Positions 1 through 9,604 of a DNA stretch of 64,000 bases are shown here, in pieces (positions within the stretch are counted from its first letter, which is position 1; each line of letters starts with the position of its first letter). The DNA is from Dermatophilus congolensis (lineage in GTDB: Bacteria > Actinomycetota > Actinomycetes > Actinomycetales > Dermatophilaceae). Below the pieces are notes generated by a model. It worked only from the letters and a program-made list of their open reading frames with translations, was not told where the DNA came from and made no database searches. The position numbers and the translations under genes were made by a program. The stretch is from assembly GCA_030538115.1 (NCBI GenBank), contig JAUNUP010000012.1:4885-68884 (forward strand), read 5' to 3'.

Positions 1-61
1 GGGCCGCCACCACCTGGCCTACCGCACACGGGGCCAACAACCCCCCGGTATTGGACGCCGC

Positions 62-83
62 CCGCCCACCGGGTGGTGGGCGG
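62..83. terminator. GC-rich hairpin after the AGCS symporter gene
   Basis: A perfect 9-bp stem (62-70 pairing with 75-83) with a 4-base loop lies about 40 bases beyond the stop codon of the minus-strand symporter gene. There is no U-run on either strand, so it would be an intrinsic terminator only of the U-poor kind common in high-GC actinomycetes. Confidence 0.4.
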
Positions 84-123
84 CCGTCTACTCAGTGAAG
101 GTCTGCTCCGTGAGCGGTAGAGC

Positions 124-1572
124 TCAGCCGTCGACGGGCGGTTCTCCGTGGTAGGTCAGTTGGCTGCTCTTGGGGCGCCAGAAGTCGGTGTGTTCGGCGA
201 TGCCATTCGCGTCTGCCGAGTACACCGGATCCCGGCCCGCCTTGCGCTGCTCGACGTAGTCGTTCGCCGCGCGGATGGCGCGCTTGCCGAGTACGAGGAT
301 CACCGGGATGTTGATGAGCGCCATGAGCCCCATGAGGATGTCGGCGATGCTCCACGCCATCGTGAACTCCAGTAGCGAACCGGAGAAGACGATGAACACT
401 GCGGCCGCCCGGAACGCGATAAGCACACCCCTCGGCGGCTCGCCGTTGCACAGGAAGCGCAGATTGATCTCGGAATAGTAGTAATTGCCGATCAGCGTCG
501 TGAACGCGAAGAGCACGAGCGACATCGTCACGAACGGGTGGCCGAGATCGCCGAGAACCGTCGATGCCGACTGCTGAACCAGGGTGACACCAGCCAGATC
601 CGGGTCACGCACGACACCCGAGGCGAGAATCATGAAACCGGTGATCGTGCAGATGAGCAGCGTGTCGATGTACACCGACAGCATCTGAACAAGCCCCTGC
701 TTCGCCGGGTGGGAGACGTTCGCGGAGGCCGCCGCGTTCGGCGCCGAACCGACTCCGGCCTCGTTCGAGTACAGGCCACGCTTGATGCCGAGCAGGAGAG
801 CCGAGCCGGCGGCTCCGCCGAACATCGACCGGACGTCGAAGGCATTGCTGAAGATCGCCGAGAACATGCCAGGCACGAGATTCAGATGCGTGAAGATCAC
901 GGCCAGGCCGACGGCCAGGTATGCGAGGGCCATGAACGGCACGAGAAATTCCGTGAGACGGGCAAGACGCTTTCCGCCCCCGAAGATCGGGGCGGCCGCG
1001 AACAATGCGAGCGCGCCACCGAGAATCATCGGCGTCGACCCCTCGGTGAACCAGCCGTAGGAGGTGAAGGAGTCGATCGTGTTGTAAGAGGCCACCATGT
1101 TGAAGCCGCCCATGTAGGTGAGGATCAGGGCGACCGCGAAGATCATCCCGAGCCAGCGGGCTTTGAGCGCCGTGGTGATGTAATACGCCGGGCCACCGTA
1201 CGAGTCACCGTTGTCACTGCGGCGCTTGTAGATCTGAGCCAGCGTGCTCTCGACGAACGCGGAGGCACCACCGAGAAGCGCGACCATCCACATCCAGAAC
1301 AGGGCCCCGGGCCCACCGAGAGTGACAGCCACCGAGACGCCCGCGATGTTTCCGGTGCCCACGCGAGAGGCGGTGGAAACCATCAGTGCGCCGAACGACG
1401 ACAGGCCGGCTTCGTCGGTCTTCGGCTCACGGAGCACCCGCAGCGACTCGGGAAAGAGCCGGAACTGAAGCGCTTTCGTGCGGATGGTGAAGTAGATGCC
1501 CGAAAAGACGAGCAGGGCGATGAGGATGTAGCTGTAGAACGCATTGCTGACTGCGTCGAGGAATTCGGCCAT
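124..1572 (-). CDS. Alanine/glycine:sodium symporter (AGCS family)
   Basis: This 482-residue polytopic membrane protein belongs to the AGCS family (AgcS/DagA/YrbD-like), which couples uptake of alanine or glycine to sodium. Family landmarks are visible: VGTGNIAG at residues 71-78, GGPGALFWMW at 86-95 and SNEAGVGSAPNAAA starting near 269, within about ten hydrophobic segments. The full length matches the family. The short C-terminal tail is hydrophilic. The start ATG (1570-1572) is preceded by GGAGG-poor but purine-containing sequence, and no upstream in-frame alternative looks better. It is transcribed alone, away from its neighbours. Substrate choice between alanine and glycine cannot be read from the sequence. 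Confidence 0.93.
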   Translation of the reverse strand: MAEFLDAVSNAFYSYILIALLVFSGIYFTIRTKALQFRLFPESLRVLREPKTDEAGLSSFGALMVSTASRVGTGNIAGVSVAVTLGGPGALFWMWMVALLGGASAFVESTLAQIYKRRSDNGDSYGGPAYYITTALKARWLGMIFAVALILTYMGGFNMVASYNTIDSFTSYGWFTEGSTPMILGGALALFAAAPIFGGGKRLARLTEFLVPFMALAYLAVGLAVIFTHLNLVPGMFSAIFSNAFDVRSMFGGAAGSALLLGIKRGLYSNEAGVGSAPNAAASANVSHPAKQGLVQMLSVYIDTLLICTITGFMILASGVVRDPDLAGVTLVQQSASTVLGDLGHPFVTMSLVLFAFTTLIGNYYYSEINLRFLCNGEPPRGVLIAFRAAAVFIVFSGSLLEFTMAWSIADILMGLMALINIPVILVLGKRAIRAANDYVEQRKAGRDPVYSADANGIAEHTDFWRPKSSQLTYHGEPPVDG

Positions 1573-1750
1573 GGGCAGGGCCTTTCGCGGAGGGGCGTGA
1601 AGAGGTGCGACCAGTCGAAGGCCGGCACGTCAACCTAACCGCTGAATCCCCCGAATGGGCAGACCACGCCGCCGCCGTTAACCAGGTGCATTCCTCCGTG
1701 GCCTTCCTGCTGCACGGATCCCCCACTGTCAGCGCGGAGAACGATCAGCA

Positions 1751-1990
1751 CTACTCCTCGCCGACGCGCTCCACCCAGAGCGCCACGATGTGTGCCCGCG
1801 TGAAGCTGACCGTCGACGGAGCAGCGAACGAACGCTTCGTCGTGCCTGTCACCACGATCTCGTAGGAGTCGATGTGCTCGTCGTGGATGAGCCGCTGCAC
1901 GTGGTCGTTGGGGTCGCCCTCGAACGGCCGCGTCACCCACTCCGTGCCGTCGACCGTCACCAAACGCACCTGCCAGAGCTCACCGGCCAT
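1751..1990 (-). CDS. Small conserved-looking protein of unknown function (79 aa)
   Basis: A 79-residue soluble protein that I do not recognise. It starts MAGELWQVRLVTVDGTEW and ends with ALWVERVGEE. It has no membrane segment, signal peptide or cysteine motif, and its alternating hydrophobic pattern suggests a small beta-rich fold. A strong ribosome binding site (GGAGGTGAG) sits 5-6 bases ahead of the ATG at 1988-1990, which supports it as a real gene. It lies between the symporter and the DUF3263 gene, all on the minus strand, with about 50 bases to the latter. Function unknown. Confidence 0.65.
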   Translation of the reverse strand: MAGELWQVRLVTVDGTEWVTRPFEGDPNDHVQRLIHDEHIDSYEIVVTGTTKRSFAAPSTVSFTRAHIVALWVERVGEE

Positions 1991-2038
1991 CGGTGCTCAC
2001 CTCCACGGCTCTCGTAGCCAATCGCGACCCAACGGGCC

Positions 2039-2326
2039 CTAACGGAACACGGACAGAGGCAACTGGTCGCCGCCCGACAATCGCGAGTCACGCATCGACC
2101 GCAGAGTGCCGATCGTCTGCGGGTCGTGGGCGTACGCGGCCGGATCGTCGATCAGCGCGCGGAGGATGAGCGAATACCCGGCCGGAGAAAGATCGAGTTG
2201 CTCCTCGGCCTCGATCAGCTTCTGCTCCTGCGCCGAAGGCCCGGAGCCCCACTTGCGTTCGAGATCGATGACCATGCGGTCACGGTCGCTGAGCTGCGCG
2301 GTCCGTCGCCGACGGGATTCGTGCAT
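2039..2326 (-). CDS. DUF3263 family protein
   Basis: A 95-residue protein resembling the actinobacterial DUF3263 family. The family core is seen in LSDRDRMVIDLERKW near the N-terminus, a helix-loop-helix-like segment, and a middle part reading LDLSPAGYSLILRALID. The charged N-terminus (MHESRRRR) and helical pattern fit a small DNA-binding-like protein, but the function is not established. The start was chosen at 2324-2326 because GGAGGGAG lies 6-9 bases upstream. A second ATG at 2330-2332 is too close to that site, and the longer reading frame further upstream overlaps the galE promoter region. galE diverges from it. Confidence 0.75.
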   Translation of the reverse strand: MHESRRRRTAQLSDRDRMVIDLERKWGSGPSAQEQKLIEAEEQLDLSPAGYSLILRALIDDPAAYAHDPQTIGTLRSMRDSRLSGGDQLPLSVFR

Positions 2327-2535
2327 TCCCATCTCCCTCCAAAGTCTGTCCGGCATCCCATCGGCCACTGCGCGCCGCGGCTGAGGAGAGAGCACCACCG
2401 CAGGGCGCCCCGTTACAGTGGGCGGGGCAGGCCCGCACAGCGGTATAGACAGCCACGGTGACCTGCGCAAGTGACAGGCTCCGGCAGTCGGGGCGACGCA
2501 AGTCGATGCCCGTGCGCATCGGAGGGGACGTGGAC

Positions 2536-3489
<954 letters not shown>

Positions 3490-3588
3490 GGCCGAACCCG
3501 GCAGCTTCGTCACCCACCGACACCTACGAGCGCTGACCTGCGAGCGCTGCACTGCGGGCCCTGACCAACTCGGCTGAGGCCGGCCCGG

Positions 3589-5763
3589 TCAGGGCTCGCG
3601 GCGTATCACGAGCGGCAGCACTGTGGCTGCCCCCGACCTCCGTAGCGCTGCCGCCGCCAAGGTGACCGGCCAGCCCGAGGCGGTGGAATCGACCACCAGC
3701 AGCACGTTGCGACCGGTCACATGAGCCGGCGGTTCGCCCGCCTCGATCACGCCCTGCCACTGCGCTGCCTCGGCCGAACCCGCCGGACGCTCACCTGCCC
3801 CGAACTGCGGAGGCGTGACGAGCCAGTGCCCCACCTCCAGGCGCCCGACTGTGCCGAGATGCTCCGCCGCCTGTGCGGCCAACGGGAAGGGCCGGCCGTT
3901 CGCGTTCAGCGTGGCGAGCGACACGACGAGGTCAGGTCTCGCGCGCCAACTCTCGCGCCACCGCACCAACACGCCGACCAGTGCGTCGAGCAGCTCCTGC
4001 GGAGCGTCGCCGGGCCGGTCAAGGCCCTCGGCGATCGCCTGCTCCCATTCAGGGGCGTCCTTCTCGATGATCACCCGGCCCACCTCGGCAGCCTCGCCCG
4101 CCGGGATGCGGCCGCGTCGCCCGAACTCACCTCCCGGCCACATCTTGCGGGTATCGAGCACGTGGTCGACTCCGCGTAGGGCCTTTGCCACTGTGACCAG
4201 TGTGTTCTCCGCCGGACTCGGCCGCAGCGGCTCCGGGAGCCGACCGATACAGACCGAGCACCGACCGCAGGGGCCAGCGGCCTCGTCGTCGAGGCTGCGC
4301 CTCAGCAACTCCATGAGGCACGAGCGCCCGGCGAGGTAGTCGCGCATGATCGCCGCCTCGCGCTCGCGGACCGCGACGATGCCCGCGTAGTGCTCGGCGT
4401 CGTAGTGCCAGGGCACGCCGGTCGACACCCAGCCGTCCGGAACGCGGTCGACTGCCTTGTCGACCGCGAGTTGCTTGAGCAGCAACTCCACCCGCCCGCG
4501 ACGCAAACCCGTAGCGGCCTCGAGGGAGACGACCGTGCGCGGCTCGTCCCCCGCTCCCAACTCGCCGAGCAGACGGTTCGCCATCTTCTCGTCCGGCAGA
4601 GTGGCGGTGGCGAAGTAGCGCCACACCCCCTCGTCGGCGCGCGAGGGCAGCAACACCACGAGCGCATGGTCGATACCGCGCCCCGCGCGCCCCACCTGCT
4701 GGTAATACGACACCGGAGACGGCGGTGAGCCGAGGTGTACGACGAACCCCAGGTCAGGCTTGTCGTACCCCATGCCCAGCGCAGACGTCGCGACCAGGGC
4801 CTTCACCTCGTTGCGACGCAGCGCCCCCTCGAGCCGCTCGCGCTCCGATGCCTCCAACTGGCCCGTGTACACCTTCACGGGGTAGTCGTCGCCGTGGGCG
4901 GCCTTGATCGCCCGCAAGGCCCGCTCCGCGTCGGCGATCGTGAGCGCGTAAACGATGCCGGAGCCAGGTAGGTCGGGCAGGTGGTCGGCCACCCACGCGT
5001 GCCGCTCCAGAGGCGACAGGTGGGGTGTCACGACGAGCTGCAGGCTGTCGCGCCCCAGCGAACCCCGCAGCACCGTGGTCGCCGTGCCGAGCTGCGCCGC
5101 GACGTCGGCTGTGACCCGCTCGTTGGCAGTGGCAGTCGTGGCCAGCACCGGCACTCCGTCGTCGAGCCGCGCGAGCACCTCGGTCACACGCCGGTAGTCA
5201 GGGCGAAAGTCGTGCCCCCAGTCGGAGATCGAGTGCGCCTCGTCGATAACGAGTAGGCCGATGCGACCGGCCAGCGCGTCGAGCACCCGCCTCCCGAACA
5301 CGGGGTTCGCGAGCCGCTCGGGCGAAACCAACAGCACGTCGACCTCGTCCGCCGCGATGGCCGCTTCGACGCGCCCCCAGTCGTCGACGTTCGAGGAGTT
5401 GATCGTCACCGCGGACAGGCCCCCGCGCGACGCGGCGTCCACCTGATCGCGCATCAGCGCCAGCAGCGGCGACACGACGAGCGTCGGCCCGGCCCCAGCA
5501 GCCCGCCTCGCCGCCGTGGCGCACCAGTACACCGCAGACTTGCCCCAGCCCGTCGCCTGCACCACCAACACGCGGGCACCGTCGCGTGCCAGCGCCGCCA
5601 CGGCCTCCGCCTGGTCGGGACGCAACCGGGCACCCGGCCCGGCGAGCGCCTCGATGACCCGCTGCGACGCCTCCTGCCACGGCGCCCCCATCGACGCTGT
5701 GTGCGCTCCGGTGGCTCCGGTGGCTCCCGTGTCGTCAGTGTCGTTGTCTCTGCCCCCGCTCAT
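3589..5763 (-). CDS. recQ: RecQ-family ATP-dependent DNA helicase with a phosphoribosyltransferase-like C-terminal region
   Basis: A 724-residue 3'-5' DNA helicase of superfamily 2. Motif I is QATGWGKS (69-76), motif II DEAHSISDWGHDFRP (174-188), and motif VI QQVGRAGRG (355-363). A four-cysteine zinc cluster follows (C482, C499, C502, C505 in CLMELL...CGRCSVC). No HRDC domain is seen. Instead residues about 600-724 look like a type I phosphoribosyltransferase fold: DLVVSLATLNANGRPFPLAAQ and then VLLVVDSTASGWPVTLAA with GAATVLPLVI. The usual acidic pair before the PRPP loop is only VD here, so activity is doubtful. Walker A is degenerate compared with the usual PTGGGKS. The N-terminal 25 residues are low-complexity. 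Confidence 0.9.
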   Translation of the reverse strand: MSGGRDNDTDDTGATGATGAHTASMGAPWQEASQRVIEALAGPGARLRPDQAEAVAALARDGARVLVVQATGWGKSAVYWCATAARRAAGAGPTLVVSPLLALMRDQVDAASRGGLSAVTINSSNVDDWGRVEAAIAADEVDVLLVSPERLANPVFGRRVLDALAGRIGLLVIDEAHSISDWGHDFRPDYRRVTEVLARLDDGVPVLATTATANERVTADVAAQLGTATTVLRGSLGRDSLQLVVTPHLSPLERHAWVADHLPDLPGSGIVYALTIADAERALRAIKAAHGDDYPVKVYTGQLEASERERLEGALRRNEVKALVATSALGMGYDKPDLGFVVHLGSPPSPVSYYQQVGRAGRGIDHALVVLLPSRADEGVWRYFATATLPDEKMANRLLGELGAGDEPRTVVSLEAATGLRRGRVELLLKQLAVDKAVDRVPDGWVSTGVPWHYDAEHYAGIVAVREREAAIMRDYLAGRSCLMELLRRSLDDEAAGPCGRCSVCIGRLPEPLRPSPAENTLVTVAKALRGVDHVLDTRKMWPGGEFGRRGRIPAGEAAEVGRVIIEKDAPEWEQAIAEGLDRPGDAPQELLDALVGVLVRWRESWRARPDLVVSLATLNANGRPFPLAAQAAEHLGTVGRLEVGHWLVTPPQFGAGERPAGSAEAAQWQGVIEAGEPPAHVTGRNVLLVVDSTASGWPVTLAAAALRRSGAATVLPLVIRREP

Positions 5764-5825
5764 GCCTGCAACCTAGCGAGAGGCACCGACAGAGTCGCCG
5801 TGCCTCGCCTCCGGTCAGGGAGACG

Positions 5826-6638
5826 TCAGTGGCGTGCGTCGAGAAATGCCTGGTGCTGCTGTTCGGCGCGCTGCCACAGCACCTGCAGCTCGGAGTCGTC
5901 GACCTCAACCTCGAACACCGAGCCCATCACCTTGCGCAGGTCATCGGCATCGGTGAGCACCCGCTTGCTCCGGCCGTCGCGGTCGGAGCGGTAGAGGGTC
6001 CGCGACCGCAGGATGTCGATGCCTTCGGCACGCCGTCGCAGTAGTACGAGTGCCTGCACGAACCCCGATTCCGGCGACGTCGACAGGTGCGCGTGTGGAC
6101 CTTCGAGTGCGTCGAAGCCGATCACATCCGGCTCGAAGTCCATGCACGCGAACGAGCCTCGAGGGTCGTGCACGAACCGCCACCCGGCCCCGTTGGGATG
6201 CAGTCCGAACGTGAACGGCCCCTGCGCGTACTCCCCCTCTGCCAGAGGCAACGGCTCGAACAGTCCGTCGCCCATGCCGGCGTCGGCCAGCAGGTTCCCG
6301 TCGGCCAGATGCACAACGAGGGTGAGGTGGTTGACGCCCGGTTCGGGGTCGACAGGTCTGCGGACGACGCCCGCGTGCAACGTCACGTCGAAGCAGAGTT
6401 CGCGAAGCAGCCACCACAGTGCGCCGTTCATGCCGAAGCAGTAGCCGACACGCCCTGACAGCACGCGCCGGGCAGCCGCCTCCGGGTCGAGGGGCGGCGG
6501 ATCACCGAGCTGGATGCCGATGGTGTCGTACGTGACGCCCGCGACGAACGCGCGGTGCACGCGTGTCAGATAGTCGCGCGTCGGCGACTCGTGACGCAGG
6601 CCGAGGCGCTCGAGCAGCGCGGTTGTCAGAGGGTTCAT
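5826..6638 (-). CDS. nat: Arylamine N-acetyltransferase
   Basis: A 270-residue NAT-family enzyme that would transfer acetyl groups from acetyl-CoA to arylamines or hydrazines through a cysteine intermediate. The catalytic triad is visible: Cys67 in RVGYCFGMN, His104 in NHLTLVV and Asp119 in LLADAGMGD. The family motif around the cysteine is normally RxGGxCxExN, and here the second Gly and the Glu are replaced. The ATG at 6636-6638 gives the usual family length. An upstream extension to 7004 overlaps the plsC gene antisense-free region and has no family similarity. The gene lies 32 bases downstream of the plsC-like gene on the same strand, so they are probably co-transcribed. Confidence 0.88.
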   Translation of the reverse strand: MNPLTTALLERLGLRHESPTRDYLTRVHRAFVAGVTYDTIGIQLGDPPPLDPEAAARRVLSGRVGYCFGMNGALWWLLRELCFDVTLHAGVVRRPVDPEPGVNHLTLVVHLADGNLLADAGMGDGLFEPLPLAEGEYAQGPFTFGLHPNGAGWRFVHDPRGSFACMDFEPDVIGFDALEGPHAHLSTSPESGFVQALVLLRRRAEGIDILRSRTLYRSDRDGRSKRVLTDADDLRKVMGSVFEVEVDDSELQVLWQRAEQQHQAFLDARH

Positions 6639-6670
6639 GGGCAGGCCGGCTCGCTCATGTCTCGAACGGG

Positions 6671-7447
6671 TCAGCTCCCCGCTTGACGACCGTGCTTCGC
6701 CTCCCACGCCTCGCGACGGGCAGCGGCGTCGGCCACGTCCATGAGGTTCGCCTCCTCCAGCGTCGGCGCGGTGCCACCGAGTCGGGCGGGAAGCAGGTGC
6801 AGCTCGTCGGGACGCATCGGCGGGTACTCCGACTGGGCGTGGCTCAGCAGCAACTGCATGTCGTCGCGGAGTCGCTGTTCGATCACGTCGGCGGGAGTCT
6901 TGCGGTCGGCCTCGATCGGCCTGCCCACGGTCAACGCGATCGGCGTGTTCGTGCGGCCGAGCCGCTTGGGGTAGCCCTTCGTCCACACCCGCTGAGACCC
7001 CCACACCACCAGCGGAATGATCGGTGTGCGGGATGCCTGCGCCATGCGCACGGCGCCCGACTTGAACTCCTTGAGCTCGAACGAGCGCGAGATCGTCGCC
7101 TCCGGAAAGACGCCCACCAGCTCGCCCGCCTTGAGCGCCTTGAGCGCCTCGCGGAACGACGCGCTGCCGGCCTCACGGTCGACCGGGATGTGCTTCATGC
7201 CCTTCATGAGCGGCCCCGCGATCGGGTGCTCCCACACCGTGTCTTTGCACATGAACCGGATGACCCGCCCCGAAGGCCGCGCCGCCAGCCCCGCGTACGC
7301 GAAGTCGAGGTAACCGATGTGGTTGATCGCCACCACGCCGCCCCCGGAAGTCGGGATGTTTTCGGCGCCCGTGATGCGGAACCGTAGGCCCTCCGCGGCG
7401 AACAGGGTGCGGGCGAACGCGATGACGGGCGAGTACACGGGCTCCAT
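6671..7447 (-). CDS. 1-acyl-sn-glycerol-3-phosphate acyltransferase family protein (PlsC-like)
   Basis: A 258-residue membrane-associated acyltransferase of the PlsC/LPLAT family, which acylates lysophosphatidic acid or a related lipid acceptor. The HX4D catalytic motif is NHIGYLD (His43, Asp48). Acceptor-binding motif III is FPEATISR at 114-121, where the usual FPEGTRS Gly is Ala. The C-terminal 60 residues are charged and probably cytoplasmic. The ATG at 7445-7447 was preferred over the upstream frame start at 7492 because MEPVYSP matches family N-termini. It is divergent from the HipA-like gene 110 bases away. Confidence 0.88.
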   Translation of the reverse strand: MEPVYSPVIAFARTLFAAEGLRFRITGAENIPTSGGGVVAINHIGYLDFAYAGLAARPSGRVIRFMCKDTVWEHPIAGPLMKGMKHIPVDREAGSASFREALKALKAGELVGVFPEATISRSFELKEFKSGAVRMAQASRTPIIPLVVWGSQRVWTKGYPKRLGRTNTPIALTVGRPIEADRKTPADVIEQRLRDDMQLLLSHAQSEYPPMRPDELHLLPARLGGTAPTLEEANLMDVADAAARREAWEAKHGRQAGS

Positions 7448-7557
7448 GAGCACAAAGTACCGGCAGGAGGCGGGCCTGCGGCACCCCGTCACCGCTCCGC
7501 GGTCGTCCCGCCGTGGCGGGCGGCCGGGCCAGTGGCGCCACCAGGTACATTCGCCTC

Positions 7558-8334
7558 ATGCTCCCCTCCGTCGTCGCCACCCGCTACGTGCTGCCGTTGC
7601 GGGAGGGTGGTTCGATGCCCGGCCTCATGGAGGCGAGCGACGACGGCATGTACGTGGTCAAGTACCGGGGCGCGGGGCAGGGGCTCAAGACGCTCGTGGC
7701 CGAGGTGCTCGTCGGACGCATCGCCGCCGCCGTCGGCGTCGCAGTGCCCGATCTCGCTGTCGTCGACGTGCCGGCCGCCATCGCGCGCTACGAGGCCGAC
7801 GAAGAGGTGCAAGACCTGCTCGACGCCTCCCTCGGTCTCAACCTCGGCATGGACTTTCTGCCCGGCGCCTTCGGCTACGACGGCACCCTCACGCCCTCGG
7901 TCGAAGAGGCGACGCGCATCGTCTGGCTCGACGCCTACACCGCCAACATCGACCGCACCTGGAGCAACCCGAACCTCATCGTGTGGCACCGCAAGGTCTA
8001 CGCCATCGACCACGGCGCCGCCCTGTACTTCCACCACACGTGGCCGAACCGCGAACCCGACGAGAACCGCTTCGTCGCATCGAAATTCGACGCATCCAAG
8101 CACGTGCTCGCCGATGTCGCGGGCGACGTGGCAGGCGTGCACGACGAGATGATCGCGCAGCTACCCGACTCCACCATCGACGCCATCGTGGAGGCCGTGC
8201 CCGACGACTGGATCGAACCCGCAGCGGGGCTCGACTCCACCTCACACGTGCGGGACGCCTACCGCTCCCACCTGCGCGCGCGCCGCGACAACCCGGCGGC
8301 CTGGCTGCCCAAAGCCGACGGGGCACTGTCATGA
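7558..8334 (+). CDS. HipA-like kinase family protein
   Basis: A 258-residue protein with the HipA/PI3-4-kinase-like fold. Candidate ATP-binding Lys35 lies in MYVVKYRG, the catalytic loop is DAYTANIDRTWSN (Asp125, Asn130, Asp132, Arg133) and the metal-binding DHG (Asp151) occupies the DFG position. It lacks the N-terminal HipA_N-type extension and is only about 60% of the length of classical HipA. The stop codon overlaps the ATG of the DUF3037 gene (ATGA), so the two are translationally coupled. This HipA-like/DUF3037 pairing is known from several bacteria but its role is not established. No HipB-like antitoxin is adjacent. Confidence 0.85.
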   Translation: MLPSVVATRYVLPLREGGSMPGLMEASDDGMYVVKYRGAGQGLKTLVAEVLVGRIAAAVGVAVPDLAVVDVPAAIARYEADEEVQDLLDASLGLNLGMDFLPGAFGYDGTLTPSVEEATRIVWLDAYTANIDRTWSNPNLIVWHRKVYAIDHGAALYFHHTWPNREPDENRFVASKFDASKHVLADVAGDVAGVHDEMIAQLPDSTIDAIVEAVPDDWIEPAAGLDSTSHVRDAYRSHLRARRDNPAAWLPKADGALS

Positions 8335-8984
8335 GCGACGACCCGCGCAGCACAGCCTCCCCCGAACCGACCGGCGACGGCACCGAGCTGGACGAGTCGC
8401 GGATCCTGGGCGAGGCCGACTGGGGCACACCTATCGCCGACACAGAGCGCCCCGACACGTCCGAAGGCCTTCCGGAGCTGGACGACTCTCGGATCCTCGG
8501 AGAGGCCGACTGGGGCACGCCTACTGGTGGTCGCGGCGGGTTCTTTCCCGCCGACGGAACGGCACTGACCAACACCTCTCAGCGCGGGGAGGATTCGACT
8601 CCGCCCGGCTACACCGCCTACCAGTACGCGGTATTGCGTTTCGTGCCGCGCGTCGAGCGTGAGGAGTTCGTCAACATCGGGGTCGTCGTGTACTCGCAAA
8701 GCGCCGCCACACTCACTGTGGCCTGGCACATCACCCCCGAGCGCATCACCGCCCTGAGCCCGGATGCCGACCAGTCGCTCCTGGCCGACCAGTTGGCGAT
8801 CGTCGACGATGTCTGCGCGGGCGTGACCGGCGGAGGACGCCCGACGCTCGACACGATGCTGAAGCGCTTCGGCTGGATCACCGCACCCCGCAGCACCGTG
8901 CTGCAACCGGGACCGATGCACGGAGGCATGACCCGTGACATCGACGGGGAGGCCCAACGCCTCCTCGACCGCCTCGTCCGCTGA
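8331..8984 (+). CDS. DUF3037 family protein with a duplicated N-terminal motif
   Basis: A 217-residue protein. Residues about 94-215 form the DUF3037 domain ([26 protein letters not shown]). The N-terminal 90 residues are acidic and disordered-looking and carry a near-perfect tandem motif, [16 protein letters not shown], at residues 19-34 and 49-64. The ATG at 8331 overlaps the stop of the HipA-like kinase gene. The two products probably act together. Whether the repeated Ser/Thr-containing motif is a kinase target is only a guess. A longer upstream reading frame in this phase overlaps the kinase gene and is not coding. Confidence 0.85.
   Translation: MSDDPRSTASPEPTGDGTELDESRILGEADWGTPIADTERPDTSEGLPELDDSRILGEADWGTPTGGRGGFFPADGTALTNTSQRGEDSTPPGYTAYQYAVLRFVPRVEREEFVNIGVVVYSQSAATLTVAWHITPERITALSPDADQSLLADQLAIVDDVCAGVTGGGRPTLDTMLKRFGWITAPRSTVLQPGPMHGGMTRDIDGEAQRLLDRLVR
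8385..8522 (+). repeat. Two 48-bp in-frame direct repeats inside the DUF3037 gene
   Basis: Copies at 8385-8432 and 8475-8522 encode the same 16-residue motif with one Glu/Asp difference. Most of the base differences are synonymous. The spacer is 42 bases, so the period is 90 bases (30 codons). Confidence 0.9.
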
Positions 8985-9040
8985 CTCGGCGGTCCAACAA
9001 ATCCGGCGCACGAGCGGTCGCTCGAATAGGCTCTGGGGGC

Positions 9041-9580
9041 ATGAACCTCGAGCGTCCCGTAGCCCCAGATCCGTATTCGCTGCTGCCCCAGGTGTCTTCG
9101 TTCCCGGTCTCTAGTTCCGACTTCGATGAGGGCGGTGACCTGCCGAAGGCGCACGCGTTCGCCCACGACAATGTCTCCCCCGCGCTGAGCTGGACGGGTG
9201 CGCCCGACGGCACGAAGTCGTTCATGGTCACGTGCTTCGACCCCGACGCACCGACGCCCGCAGGGTTCTGGCACTGGGCCGTCGTAGGCATCCCGGCCGA
9301 CGTCACGAGCCTGCCCGAGAATGCAGGCGCCGACACCGGCGCTGAACTCCCTGCGGGTGCCTTCCACTTGAAGAACGACTACGGCTACGCCGGCTTCGGT
9401 GGCGCCGCCCCGCCGGAGGGCGACCGCCCGCACCGCTACATGTTCGCGGTGCATGCTCTCGCGAACGAAGACACGGGCATCGAGCCCGACTTCTCCCCCA
9501 CGAAGGCGTCGTTCTTCGCCCTGGGCCAGACCTTGGCCCGCGGAGTCACCACCGCCAACTACGCAATCCCGGCCGAGTAA
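9041..9580 (+). CDS. YbhB/YbcL-family (PEBP-like, Raf kinase inhibitor-like) protein
   Basis: A 179-residue cytoplasmic protein of the phosphatidylethanolamine-binding protein family. The anion/ligand-pocket motifs are visible as [15 protein letters not shown] in the middle and [17 protein letters not shown] further on. The early part [11 protein letters not shown] and SPALSW-like segment ([11 protein letters not shown]) match bacterial YbhB. Length is typical. The physiological ligand and role of bacterial members are unclear. No operon partner: the DUF3037 gene ends 56 bases upstream and the convergent ABC-F gene lies beyond a large hairpin. Confidence 0.9.
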   Translation: MNLERPVAPDPYSLLPQVSSFPVSSSDFDEGGDLPKAHAFAHDNVSPALSWTGAPDGTKSFMVTCFDPDAPTPAGFWHWAVVGIPADVTSLPENAGADTGAELPAGAFHLKNDYGYAGFGGAAPPEGDRPHRYMFAVHALANEDTGIEPDFSPTKASFFALGQTLARGVTTANYAIPAE

Positions 9581-9604
9581 TCCACCAGGCTCGATTCCCC
9601 TAAC

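Noticed and set aside
1573..1750. Glycine riboswitch ahead of the AGCS symporter
   Set aside because: The expected conserved cores are not visible in the minus-strand leader, only scattered G-rich words.
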